Below are positions 37,951 to 46,261 of a stretch of 64,000 bases of DNA, piece by piece. Made by a program: the position numbers and the translations under genes. The notes under the pieces are model-generated. The model saw only the letters and a list, made by a program, of their open reading frames with translations. It was not told where the DNA came from and ran no database searches. Position 1 is the stretch's first letter. Each line of letters starts with the position of its first letter. This DNA comes from Rhodococcus ruber NBRC 15591 (lineage in GTDB: Bacteria; Actinomycetota; Actinomycetes; Mycobacteriales; Mycobacteriaceae). Location of the stretch: positions 219,825 to 283,824 of the forward strand of contig NZ_BCXE01000022.1 in the NCBI RefSeq assembly GCF_001894945.1, in the 5' to 3' direction.

Positions 37951-39356
37951 CCGGGGTGATTCCACAAGAAGCGGCACAGGTCCGCGCCGCGTACCGGGCA
38001 GGGGAACTGACCCCCGTCGACGTTCTCGACGCGACCCTCGCCCACATCGATCGGGTGGATCCGGTGATCAACGCCGTCGCCCACCTGGATGAGGTCGGGG
38101 CCCGGGCGTCGGCCGAGGCGTCCGCCGCCCGATGGGCGGCCGGATGCCCTCTCGGTGATCTCGACGGTATCCCGGTGACGATCAAGGACAGCATCAACGC
38201 GATCGGGATGCCGTGGCGGCACGGCTCGAAGGCCCACGCGACGGTCCCCGACGCCATGGTGGACGCCCCACCGGCCGCCCGACTGAAGGAAGCCGGCGCG
38301 GTGATCGTCGGCAAGACCACGATGCCGGACTTCGGCATGATGGCCGCGGGCGTGAGCTCCCTCTACGGGATCGTGCGCAACCCCTGGAATCCGGCACGCA
38401 ACACCGGCGGCTCCAGTGCCGGTGCGGGCGCCGCGCTGGCGGCCGGCATCGGGTATGCCGCCGTCGGAACCGACATCGCGGGATCGGTACGCCTGCCCGC
38501 GGCGCACTGCGGTCTCGTGGCTCTGAAGCCCACCCAGGGGCGGATCCCGCACGCTCCGGCATCGACCATGCGATCCGCGGGTCCGATGGCCCGCACCGTC
38601 GACGAGGTCGTCGACCTGTATCGGGTGATCAGCCGCCCGGACCCGCGGGACACGTGGTCGCTCCCGCCGGAGGCCGACGACACGCTCGACGTCGAACTGT
38701 CCCCCGCCGGACTGCGGATCGGTGTCCTCACCGACATGGGACACGGGCACCCCCTCGACGAGCGGGTCCTGTCGGTCGTCGGTGACGCGGCGGCGGCATT
38801 GCAGGACGGTGGTGCCGCCGTGGCTGCGGTACCGCCACCGTTCGCCGTGGATCCCTATCCTGCCCTCGACCGCGTCTTCCAGGTTCGGGCGCGGGCCGAA
38901 TGGGAGACCCTGCCCGAGGAGTGCCGGCACCTGGTCCTGCCCGCGGTCGCCGACTGGGCTGCCGCCGCGGCGGACCGCAGCGCAGTGCAGTACGCCGCCG
39001 ACCTCGCGAGGGTGGATGCGTCCCAGGCGAGGCTGCAGTCCGCGCTCGCCGATTACGATTTCGTGCTCGCGCCGGTGATCCCGACACCGGGATTCGCCGC
39101 GGACGAGGTGGGCCTGTACCCGGACCGACCACTCGCACACTGCACCTATACGGCCTGGTTCAACCAGACCGGCCAGCCCGCGTCGACCCTCTGCTTCGGA
39201 TTCGTCGACGAGTGTCCGGTCGCAGTCCAGATCGTCGGAGCACGCTTCGACGATCAGAGGCTGCTCCGCCTCACCCGGTGGCTCGAGCGTCACCGGCCGT
39301 TCCCGATGAGCTGGCCACGCCACGTGGTGGCTGTTCCGACAGGAGGATCCCGGTGA
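37947..39356 (+). CDS. Amidase signature family hydrolase
   Basis: 469-residue amidase with the Ser-cis-Ser-Lys triad: Lys in VTIKDSIN, cis-Ser in GGSSAGAG, and the nucleophile Ser in GTDIAGSVRLPAAHCG. Length and domain are typical of amidases that hydrolyse acyl amides, including fatty-acid ethanolamide hydrolases and GatA-like proteins; no GatB or GatC is near. Its ATG overlaps the preceding stop (ATGA). The second amide-cleaving enzyme of the operon, it could release an amino alcohol from its amide. Confidence 0.9.
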   Translation: MTGVIPQEAAQVRAAYRAGELTPVDVLDATLAHIDRVDPVINAVAHLDEVGARASAEASAARWAAGCPLGDLDGIPVTIKDSINAIGMPWRHGSKAHATVPDAMVDAPPAARLKEAGAVIVGKTTMPDFGMMAAGVSSLYGIVRNPWNPARNTGGSSAGAGAALAAGIGYAAVGTDIAGSVRLPAAHCGLVALKPTQGRIPHAPASTMRSAGPMARTVDEVVDLYRVISRPDPRDTWSLPPEADDTLDVELSPAGLRIGVLTDMGHGHPLDERVLSVVGDAAAALQDGGAAVAAVPPPFAVDPYPALDRVFQVRARAEWETLPEECRHLVLPAVADWAAAAADRSAVQYAADLARVDASQARLQSALADYDFVLAPVIPTPGFAADEVGLYPDRPLAHCTYTAWFNQTGQPASTLCFGFVDECPVAVQIVGARFDDQRLLRLTRWLERHRPFPMSWPRHVVAVPTGGSR

Positions 39357-40285
39357 GTATTGCCGAACAGGTGCACGCCCTCGGGCTGTGGGAAGGGGCG
39401 GAGCTCGAACTGGACAGCTCGCCCACGATGGCCAGCCCCAGCTGGTGGGGAGCCGATTCCGAACGCTACAGCGTGCGGGCCGCTGTGGACACGCGAGCGC
39501 GTGTCACCGGCTACGTGAAGGTGATGGAACCGCACGCGCGCGGCTACGTCGATCTCGCCGCGTCCTTCGAGGCCGCGACCGCCGCGGGCGATGCCGGTCT
39601 CGGTCCTGCGGTGTACGCCGCCGATCCGGAATCGGGCCTGCTGGTGATGGAGGACTTCACGGGACGGTCCCGCACTGCAACCCTCGACCGCTTCGGCTCG
39701 GCCGAGGCGATCGCCCCACTCGTCGAGCTGCGCAAGAGGGTGCATTCTCTGGCGGCGTTCTCGCGAACCGCCAGTGTGTTCGACGACATCCGCGACGCGC
39801 TGCGGGTGGCTCGGGCCGCATCGGCGGCCCTTCCGCAGGATCTGCCGTGGATGCTGCGGACCCTGTCCGATGCCGAGCAGCGCATCGAGGCGGCGGGATA
39901 CGATCTCGTCCCTGCCCACGGCGACGGCAACGTCTCCAACGTCCTCGTCCCCGAGGGTGGCGGCCTCCTTCTCGTCGACTGGGACTGCGCCGCGATGATG
40001 GATCCGCTGCAGGATCTCGGTACTCTCCTGGGGGAACTGTGTCCGCACGACCGCGACGCCCGCGTAGTGTTCGAAATGTTCTGGCGTTCCTGGGACTACA
40101 GTCTGTTCGATCGGGCCCGGGTCTACGGCATCGCGGACAGCCTCCGCTGGGCACTGATCGGTGCCTACTGCGACGCGATGCGTCCGGGCACCCACGAGTA
40201 CTCGAAGTTCTCGGACTGGCAGTTCCTGAGGGCACGAGCGGGGCTGCGCGACCCCCACTTCGACGACCGCATCCGCAATCTGTGA
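39353..40285 (+). CDS. APH-fold small-molecule kinase 1
   Basis: 310-residue aminoglycoside-phosphotransferase-fold kinase. The catalytic loop is HGDGNVSN (HGDxxxxN) and the metal-binding motif is LLVDWDCAAM. The N-terminal lobe has an ATP lysine candidate in VTGYVKVMEP. No aminoglycoside-resistance hallmark is seen, and the operon context argues for a metabolic hydroxyl kinase, as for hydroxylysine kinase (HYKK) or ethanolamine kinases of this fold. The GTG at 39353 follows AGGAGG and overlaps the amidase stop. Confidence 0.87.
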   Translation: MSIAEQVHALGLWEGAELELDSSPTMASPSWWGADSERYSVRAAVDTRARVTGYVKVMEPHARGYVDLAASFEAATAAGDAGLGPAVYAADPESGLLVMEDFTGRSRTATLDRFGSAEAIAPLVELRKRVHSLAAFSRTASVFDDIRDALRVARAASAALPQDLPWMLRTLSDAEQRIEAAGYDLVPAHGDGNVSNVLVPEGGGLLLVDWDCAAMMDPLQDLGTLLGELCPHDRDARVVFEMFWRSWDYSLFDRARVYGIADSLRWALIGAYCDAMRPGTHEYSKFSDWQFLRARAGLRDPHFDDRIRNL

Positions 40286-40295
40286 GGAGACGACG

Positions 40296-41267
40296 ATGAC
40301 CACACTCTCCACCCCGCTCGCCCGGGACGATCGCCCCATGGGCAGCGCCCGCACCCCCGCCGAACGGGTGGTCGAGGATGCCCTGTCGTCCGTATCGCAG
40401 TGGCAGGGGCGCGGCTTGTACTACGCCCCTGTGACGGGCGGCCTCCAGAACAGTAATTGGCGGATCACTCTGGAAGGCAGTAATACCCGCTACTTCATGA
40501 AGATCCCCGGCGCGGGAAGCGAGGCGTTCGTCGACCGCACCGTTGCCAACGAAATGGGCCGCCGAGCGGGGGCACTGGGAATCGGCCCCGAGGTGGTCCG
40601 GTTCGATCCCGCTTCCGGAATCGAGATCATCGAGTTCCTGGAGGGATATCGGGCCTGCACCAACGGCGACCTCAAGCGCGACGACATACCGCTACGGATC
40701 GTGGACCTGTACCGGACGCTGCATCCGTCCGGGCTGCTGAGCCGGACGAAGACGATCTTCGACATGGTCGACGAGCATCTCGAACAGGCACACAGTCTCG
40801 GGGTGACGTTGCCGGTGGACTGGGCGGTGGTCGAGCGGGAGTACCGGGCGGCGAAATCGGCCGTGCTGGCCTCGGGTCTAGACCTGGTTCCGTGCCACAA
40901 CGACCCCATGCCGGGCAACTTCCTGTACTCGGAGTCCGGGCCACTGAAGCTCGTGGACTACGAGTTCGCGTCCAACAACGATCGCGCCTACGAGATTGCC
41001 GTTCTCACCACCGAGATGTTCTTCGACGACCGTCGGATCCACGACATGGTCGAGGCCTACTACGGCACCGCGGAATGGTCGGTGGTGTCCCGCGTGCAGG
41101 TCTGCGGGGTCCTCGCCGACGTCAAGTGGGGATTGTGGGGATGTGTGAACAACAAACTCAGCGATGCATGGGACTTCGACTACCACAAGTACGGACTCTG
41201 GAAGCTCATGCGCGCCCGTACGAAGATGGCGGATCCGAGGTGGGGCCTGTGGCTGGCCTCCCTGTGA
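40296..41267 (+). CDS. Choline/ethanolamine kinase-like protein (APH fold) 2
   Basis: 323-residue kinase closer to the choline/ethanolamine kinase group: glycine-loop region VTGGLQNSNW, catalytic loop CHNDPMPGNFLY (HNDxxxxN) and LVDYEFASNNDRAYEIA, which is the DxExAxxN pattern that choline and ethanolamine kinases use for metal and substrate binding. It is predicted to phosphorylate the hydroxyl of ethanolamine, choline or a related amino alcohol. It is separated from kinase 1 by 10 bases, and its stop overlaps the next gene (GTGA). Two different kinases in tandem suggest either a heteromeric enzyme or two substrates. Confidence 0.87.
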   Translation: MTTLSTPLARDDRPMGSARTPAERVVEDALSSVSQWQGRGLYYAPVTGGLQNSNWRITLEGSNTRYFMKIPGAGSEAFVDRTVANEMGRRAGALGIGPEVVRFDPASGIEIIEFLEGYRACTNGDLKRDDIPLRIVDLYRTLHPSGLLSRTKTIFDMVDEHLEQAHSLGVTLPVDWAVVEREYRAAKSAVLASGLDLVPCHNDPMPGNFLYSESGPLKLVDYEFASNNDRAYEIAVLTTEMFFDDRRIHDMVEAYYGTAEWSVVSRVQVCGVLADVKWGLWGCVNNKLSDAWDFDYHKYGLWKLMRARTKMADPRWGLWLASL

Positions 41268-42610
41268 AGACTGTGTCCACCCAGCAGACCTCCCCTGTCG
41301 AGGTCAACGGCTTCGCCTTCGACGACATCCACGGCCTGCCTCCGCAGCTGCGAGGCCTCGTCCGGCGCCGGCGGCAGGTGCTCGGCAGCGCCACGCCGCT
41401 GCTGTACCGCACACCCCTGCATCCGGTTGCCGGTAGTGGAGTATGGCTCGAGGACGGCGACGGAAACCGCTTCCTCGACATGTACAACAACGTGGCGAGC
41501 GTGGGGCACTGTCACCCTCGGGTGACCGCGGCCGTCACCGAGCAGCTCCGGCTGCTGAACACCCACACCCGTTACCTGCACGACGGGATCGTCGACTACG
41601 CCGAGGATCTGCTCGGCACCTTCCCGGATCCGCTCGCGGTGGCGATGTTCACCTGTACTGGTTCCGAGGCCAACGACCTGGCGCTGCAACTGGCCCGGCA
41701 AGCCACGGGCCGGCACGGCATCGTCGTCACCGAGAGCGCCTACCACGGCAACACCACCGCCGTCGCGGCATGCTCCCCGTCGATCTCCCGGACGGTGGAA
41801 CCTTGGATTCGGGTGGTCCCGGCACCGAATGCGTATCGTGTCGACACCGACGATCTCGGAGCCTGGTTTGCCGCGCAGGTCGCCGAACAGATCCACGACC
41901 TCGAGCAGTCCGGGTACGGGTTCGCCGCCCTGCTCGTCGACACCGTCTTCTCGTCCGACGGGATCCTTCCGGATCCCGCTCCCTTCCTGAAACCTGCCGC
42001 GGACGTGGTGCGCGGCGGGGGTGGGCTGCTCCTGGCCGACGAGGTGCAGCCCGGTTTCGGCCGCCTCGGTCACGGCATGTGGGGTTTCCGACGGCACGAC
42101 ATCGTCCCGGACATCGTCACCCTCGGCAAACCCATGGGCAACGGAATGCCCGTCGCCGCCACGATCACCTCTCGCGACGTCGTCGCGGAAACCGGATCGA
42201 AGGTCAAGTACTTCAACACCTTCGGAGGAAATCCGGTGTCGATGGCAGCCGCACAGGCCGTGCTCGACGTGATCCGCGACGAGCAGCTGATCGAGGTCGC
42301 CCACGAGCGCGGTGCCGCACTGCGCACCGGATTGCGGACGATCGGGCGCACGACCGCGTCGATCGGAGACGTCCGCGGCGCCGGCCTGTTCCTGGGTGTC
42401 GAGATCGTCGCGGACGCCGATACCCGGTATCCGGACGCCGATACGGCCCTGACGATGGTGAACCGGATGCGCGACCGCGGGATCCTGATCTCCGTAGCCG
42501 GCGCTCACGGCAACGTCCTCAAGATCCGTCCGCCGCTGCCGCTCACCTCGGCCGACGTCGACCACTTCCTCGACGTCTTCGCCCGGACCGTCGCCGAGGT
42601 GACGTCGTGA
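41264..42610 (+). CDS. Class III PLP enzyme resembling ethanolamine-phosphate phospho-lyase
   Basis: 448-residue fold-type I PLP enzyme. PLP contacts are GSEANDLALQLARQ, SAYHGNT, LLADEVQPGFGR and the Schiff-base lysine in LGKPMGNGMPVA. As I recall the sequences, the stretches DIVPDIVTLGKPMGNG, YFNTFGGNPVS, and NVLKIRPP match vertebrate ETNPPL/PHYKPL (AGXT2L1/L2) phospho-lyases more closely than ordinary omega-aminotransferases. Those enzymes eliminate phosphate and ammonia from phosphoethanolamine or phosphohydroxylysine, giving an aldehyde. Placement directly after two APH-fold kinases supports that reaction here. A plain aminotransferase remains possible. GTG start overlaps the kinase stop. 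Confidence 0.88.
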   Translation: MKTVSTQQTSPVEVNGFAFDDIHGLPPQLRGLVRRRRQVLGSATPLLYRTPLHPVAGSGVWLEDGDGNRFLDMYNNVASVGHCHPRVTAAVTEQLRLLNTHTRYLHDGIVDYAEDLLGTFPDPLAVAMFTCTGSEANDLALQLARQATGRHGIVVTESAYHGNTTAVAACSPSISRTVEPWIRVVPAPNAYRVDTDDLGAWFAAQVAEQIHDLEQSGYGFAALLVDTVFSSDGILPDPAPFLKPAADVVRGGGGLLLADEVQPGFGRLGHGMWGFRRHDIVPDIVTLGKPMGNGMPVAATITSRDVVAETGSKVKYFNTFGGNPVSMAAAQAVLDVIRDEQLIEVAHERGAALRTGLRTIGRTTASIGDVRGAGLFLGVEIVADADTRYPDADTALTMVNRMRDRGILISVAGAHGNVLKIRPPLPLTSADVDHFLDVFARTVAEVTS

Positions 42611-44028
42611 CGGTGTACCGCCGACGAGCGGCCGGACGCACGTACGAATTCCACGGGCTCGTCGATCTGCTGGCGAAGGCGACCCCCCGCCGTTCGGGCG
42701 ACGAGCTGGCCGGATGCGCGGCAGGATCCGACGGCGAACGCGCGGCCGCGCAGTGGGCCCTGGCCGAGCTGCCACTGACGACCTTCCTCGAGGAACCGGT
42801 CGTGCCGTACGAGACGGACGAGGTCACCCGCCTGATCCTGGACACCCACGATGCGGCAGCATTCTCCTCGATCGGCCACCTGACCGTGGGCGGCTTCCGG
42901 GACTGGTTGCTCACCACGGCGGCACGGACGGATGCCGCGGGCCGCCTTGCCGCGGTCGGTCCCGGTCTGACCCCGGAGATGGTCGCGGCGGTCTCCAAGA
43001 TCATGCGCAACCAGGATCTGATCGCGGTTGCGAGGGCAGTCACCGTCGTCTCGGCGTTCCGCACCACCGTCGGACTGCCCGGCCGGCTCGCCACCCGCCT
43101 GCAACCGAACCATCCCACCGACGACCCGCGCGGCATCGCCGCCGCGACTCTCGACGGGCTCCTGCTGGGTTGCGGAGACGCCGTGATCGGCATCAATCCG
43201 GCGAGCGATTCGCCGCGTGCCGCCGCGGACCTGCTGTACCTGCTCGACGAGGTTCGACTGCGCTACGACATCCCCGTGCAATCCTGCGTGTTGACCCACG
43301 TGAGCACCACCATCGACCTGGCTGCCCGTGGTGTACCCGTCGACCTGGTGTTCCAATCGGTCGCCGGCACGGAGGGGGCCAACCGCAGCTTCGGCGTGGA
43401 CCTGCAGCTACTGCGGGAGGGCAACGAGGCCGGCAAGTCTCTGCGACGTGGAACGGTCGGGAACAACGTCATGTACCTCGAGACCGGGCAGGGTTCGGCA
43501 CTGTCGTCGGGCACCCATCTGGGAACCGGGGGCCGGCCCGTGGACCAGCAGACACTCGAGGCACGCGCCTATGCGGTCGCCCGGACGCTCGACCCCCTCC
43601 TGGTCAACACGGTCGTCGGCTTCATCGGACCCGAGTACCTCTACGACGGCAAGCAGATCATTCGCGCGGGGCTCGAGGATCACTTCTGCGGCAAACTGCT
43701 CGGGCTGCCCATGGGCGTGGATATCTGTTACACGAACCACGCGGAGGCGGATCAGGACGACATGGACACCCTGCTCACCTTGTTGTCCGCCGCCGGCACA
43801 GCCTTCGTCATCACGGTGCCCGGCGCCGACGACGTCATGCTCGGTTACCAGAGCCTGTCGTTCCACGACGCGCTCTACGCTCGCGAGCTCATGGGGCTGC
43901 GTCCCGCACCGGAATTCGATCGATGGTTGCGGGCGCACGGCATGGCCGACGCGACCGGCCGGATCTTGCCCGTCGACCCGCATTCTTCTCCGCTGCGAGC
44001 ACTGGCATCCCCGGGAGTACGCGGATGA
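42607..44028 (+). CDS. eutB: Ethanolamine ammonia-lyase large subunit EutB
   Basis: 473-residue TIM-barrel catalytic subunit of adenosylcobalamin-dependent ethanolamine ammonia-lyase, which converts ethanolamine to acetaldehyde and ammonia. Family-diagnostic stretches are EMVAAVSKIMRNQDLI, LVFQSVAGTEGANRSFG, MYLETGQGSALSSG and MGVDICYTNHAEADQDDMD. Length is near the usual 450-465 residues. GTG start overlaps the PLP enzyme stop and its stop overlaps eutC (ATGA). No eutA reactivase or shell gene is present in the window. Confidence 0.96.
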   Translation: MTVYRRRAAGRTYEFHGLVDLLAKATPRRSGDELAGCAAGSDGERAAAQWALAELPLTTFLEEPVVPYETDEVTRLILDTHDAAAFSSIGHLTVGGFRDWLLTTAARTDAAGRLAAVGPGLTPEMVAAVSKIMRNQDLIAVARAVTVVSAFRTTVGLPGRLATRLQPNHPTDDPRGIAAATLDGLLLGCGDAVIGINPASDSPRAAADLLYLLDEVRLRYDIPVQSCVLTHVSTTIDLAARGVPVDLVFQSVAGTEGANRSFGVDLQLLREGNEAGKSLRRGTVGNNVMYLETGQGSALSSGTHLGTGGRPVDQQTLEARAYAVARTLDPLLVNTVVGFIGPEYLYDGKQIIRAGLEDHFCGKLLGLPMGVDICYTNHAEADQDDMDTLLTLLSAAGTAFVITVPGADDVMLGYQSLSFHDALYARELMGLRPAPEFDRWLRAHGMADATGRILPVDPHSSPLRALASPGVRG

Positions 44029-44756
44029 ACGACGACTTCTGGACACCCCTGCGCGCGCTCACCCGGGCACGCATCGGGCTGGGGCGGAACGGGAACGGTC
44101 TGCCCACCCCGCGTCTGCTCGAGGTCGCGGAGGCCCACGCCCGGGCGCGCGACGCGGTCCATGCGCCGCTCGACCTCGCGGAGCTGAATCCGCAGATCTC
44201 CGCCGTCGGAATCGGTGAGCCCATCCATGTGGCGAGCCGCGCACGGGATCGGTCCGTCTACCTGCGCCGCCCCGATCTCGGCAGGACCCCGGCCGACCTG
44301 TCTCCGGTGCCGCACACCGATGCCGACATCGGTGTCGTCCTGTGCGACGGTCTGTCGTCCACGGCCCTGGCCGCACACGGGCCGGGGTTGCTCGCCGAAC
44401 TGGCCACCGCGCTGACGCCCGGCCTGACGTTCGCGCCGCCCGTCGTTGCGACCCAGGCGCGGGTGGCGATCGGGGACCACGTGGGCGCTGCCCTGGGTGT
44501 GTCCACGGTGGTGGTCCTCATCGGGGAACGTCCCGGCCTGTCGGTGGCCGACAGTCTCGGGGTGTACCTGACGCATCGTCCCCGGCCGGGGCGGACCGAC
44601 GCCGAGCGCAACTGCGTGTCCAACATCCATCCCCCGGACGGGCTCGATCTCGCCCATGCCGCCCGGGTCGTGGCATCCCTCGTCCAGGGAGCGCGTCGGC
44701 TCGGCAGGTCCGGGGTGCAGCTGAAGGACACCTCGCGCGAGACAGCCTTGGAGTGA
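44025..44756 (+). CDS. eutC: Ethanolamine ammonia-lyase small subunit EutC
   Basis: 243-residue subunit that completes the cobalamin-binding interface with EutB. Diagnostic motifs are RIGLGRNGNGLPTPRLLE, ARDAVHAPLD, YLRRPDLGR, VLCDGLSSTA and the conserved Cys in NCVSNIHPPDG. It is a little shorter than enterobacterial EutC (about 295), lacking the N-terminal extension, which is usual outside microcompartment-bearing bacteria. It is the last gene of the ten-gene operon and is convergent with gad, with 3 bases between stop codons. Confidence 0.95.
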   Translation: MNDDFWTPLRALTRARIGLGRNGNGLPTPRLLEVAEAHARARDAVHAPLDLAELNPQISAVGIGEPIHVASRARDRSVYLRRPDLGRTPADLSPVPHTDADIGVVLCDGLSSTALAAHGPGLLAELATALTPGLTFAPPVVATQARVAIGDHVGAALGVSTVVVLIGERPGLSVADSLGVYLTHRPRPGRTDAERNCVSNIHPPDGLDLAHAARVVASLVQGARRLGRSGVQLKDTSRETALE

Positions 44757-44759
44757 GGC

Positions 44760-46148
44760 TCAGTGCGCGAAGTGCTGCTCGCTGGAGTGCCGGAGCGGAC
44801 CCTCCTTGCGCAATTCGGTACACACCCGTTCGATGTCGGCGAACAGCTGTCGCGCGAGGTCGGCACTGAACCCCTCCCGGACCACGATCCGCAGGACCGC
44901 AACCTCCTCGGCGTCGGCCGGCATGGTGTACGCGGGCACCTGCCAGCCGCCCGCCCGCAGTTCGTGCGAGACGTCGAACACGGTGAACCCCGGGTCGCCG
45001 GTCAGCTCGAATGCGATCACCGGGATGGCGGTACCGTCGGAGATCACGCGCATCCCCTCCAGCCCGGCGAGCTGCCCGGCCAGCCGGCTCGCGGTCGAGC
45101 GCAGGGTCTCCATCACCCGGCGGTACCCGTCGCGGCCGAGCCGCAGGAAGTTGTAGTACTGGCCGACGATCTGGTTTCCCGGCCGCGAGAAGTTCAGGGT
45201 GAAGGTGGGCATGTCGCCGCCGAGGTAGTTGACCCGGAAGACCAGTTCCTCGGGCAGGTGCTCCCTGTCGCGCCACACCACGAATCCGATGCCCGGGTAG
45301 GTCAGTCCGTACTTGTGGCCGCTGACGTTGATCGACACCACGCGCGGTACCCGGAAGTCCCACTTCAGTTTCGGTTGCAGGAACGGCACGACGAATCCAC
45401 CGCTGGCCGCATCCACGTGCAGCGGCACGTCGGGTCCTCCCGAAGCGGCCACGTCGTCGAGCGTGCCGGCGATCTCGGCGACCGGCTCGAGCTCGCCGGT
45501 GTACGTCGTGCCGAGGATCGCGACCACCCCGATCGTGTTCTCGTCCACCGCGTCTCGCACCTGCTCCGGGGTGACGACATACCGCCCGGGCTCCATCGGC
45601 AGGTACTTCGCCGCCACGTCGAAGTAGCGGCAGAACTTCTCCCACACCACCTGAACGTTGCTGCCCAGCACCAGGTTCGGGCGTGCGGTGTCTTCTCCCG
45701 CCGCCTGCCGCCGGGCCCGCCAGCGCCACTTGAGCGCCAGCCCGGCGAGCATCACCGCCTCGCTCGAGCCGATCGTGGACACGCCCGTCGCCGTACCCGG
45801 GTCGACGTCGGACAACCCCGGTGCGTGGAACAGGTCGGCGACCATCGCCACGCAGCGCTCCTCCATCGCCGACGTCGCCGGATATTCGTCCTTGTCGATG
45901 AGGTTCTTGTCGAACGTCTCGGCCATGAGCACGTCGGCCTGCGGCTCCATCCACGTGGTGACGAACGTCGCGAGATTCAGCCGCGAACTGCCGTCGAGCA
46001 TCAGTTCGTCGTGGATGTACCGGTACGCCTCCGCCGGGTCCATCGAGTGCGCCGGCAGCCGCAGCGCCGGAACCGGCTCGCTGTCGATGCGCCCGGTGTA
46101 CGCCGGTGCGAGGACTCCGTCCGGGTGCAACCGCTTCCGATGGCTCAC
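44760..46148 (-). CDS. gadB: Glutamate decarboxylase
   Basis: 462-residue PLP-dependent group II decarboxylase converting glutamate to GABA while consuming a proton. The PLP lysine is in NVSGHKYGLTYPG; other features are TGVSTIGSSEAVMLAG, VHVDAASGGFV-like LHVDAASGGF and the C-terminal HSSEQHF with a His near the end, as in acid-responsive GadA/B. The GTG at 46148 follows GGAGG. Its promoter region contains a 19-bp perfect tandem duplication. No glutamate/GABA antiporter gene is adjacent. Confidence 0.94.
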   Translation of the reverse strand: MSHRKRLHPDGVLAPAYTGRIDSEPVPALRLPAHSMDPAEAYRYIHDELMLDGSSRLNLATFVTTWMEPQADVLMAETFDKNLIDKDEYPATSAMEERCVAMVADLFHAPGLSDVDPGTATGVSTIGSSEAVMLAGLALKWRWRARRQAAGEDTARPNLVLGSNVQVVWEKFCRYFDVAAKYLPMEPGRYVVTPEQVRDAVDENTIGVVAILGTTYTGELEPVAEIAGTLDDVAASGGPDVPLHVDAASGGFVVPFLQPKLKWDFRVPRVVSINVSGHKYGLTYPGIGFVVWRDREHLPEELVFRVNYLGGDMPTFTLNFSRPGNQIVGQYYNFLRLGRDGYRRVMETLRSTASRLAGQLAGLEGMRVISDGTAIPVIAFELTGDPGFTVFDVSHELRAGGWQVPAYTMPADAEEVAVLRIVVREGFSADLARQLFADIERVCTELRKEGPLRHSSEQHFAH

Positions 46149-46158
46149 GTCGGCCTCC

Positions 46159-46196
46159 GTACTCGTCGGCAATCGCTGTACTCGTCGGCAATCGCT
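46159..46196 (-). repeat. Perfect 19-bp tandem duplication upstream of gad
   Basis: The 19-base unit GTACTCGTCGGCAATCGCT occupies 46159-46177 and 46178-46196 without mismatch, directly upstream of the gad ribosome site on its strand. It changes the spacing between promoter and start, and could duplicate an operator. Confidence 0.9.
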
Positions 46197-46261
46197 CCCA
46201 TTAGACCGGATCGGCCACGCACTCGCGGCGTGTTCGGGAAGCGGTATCCGCCGGCCGGTGG

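Noticed and set aside
39353..41267. Aminoglycoside-resistance phosphotransferases
   Set aside because: Both have the APH fold, but the choline-kinase motifs of the second and the shared metabolic operon fit hydroxyl kinases of amino alcohols better.
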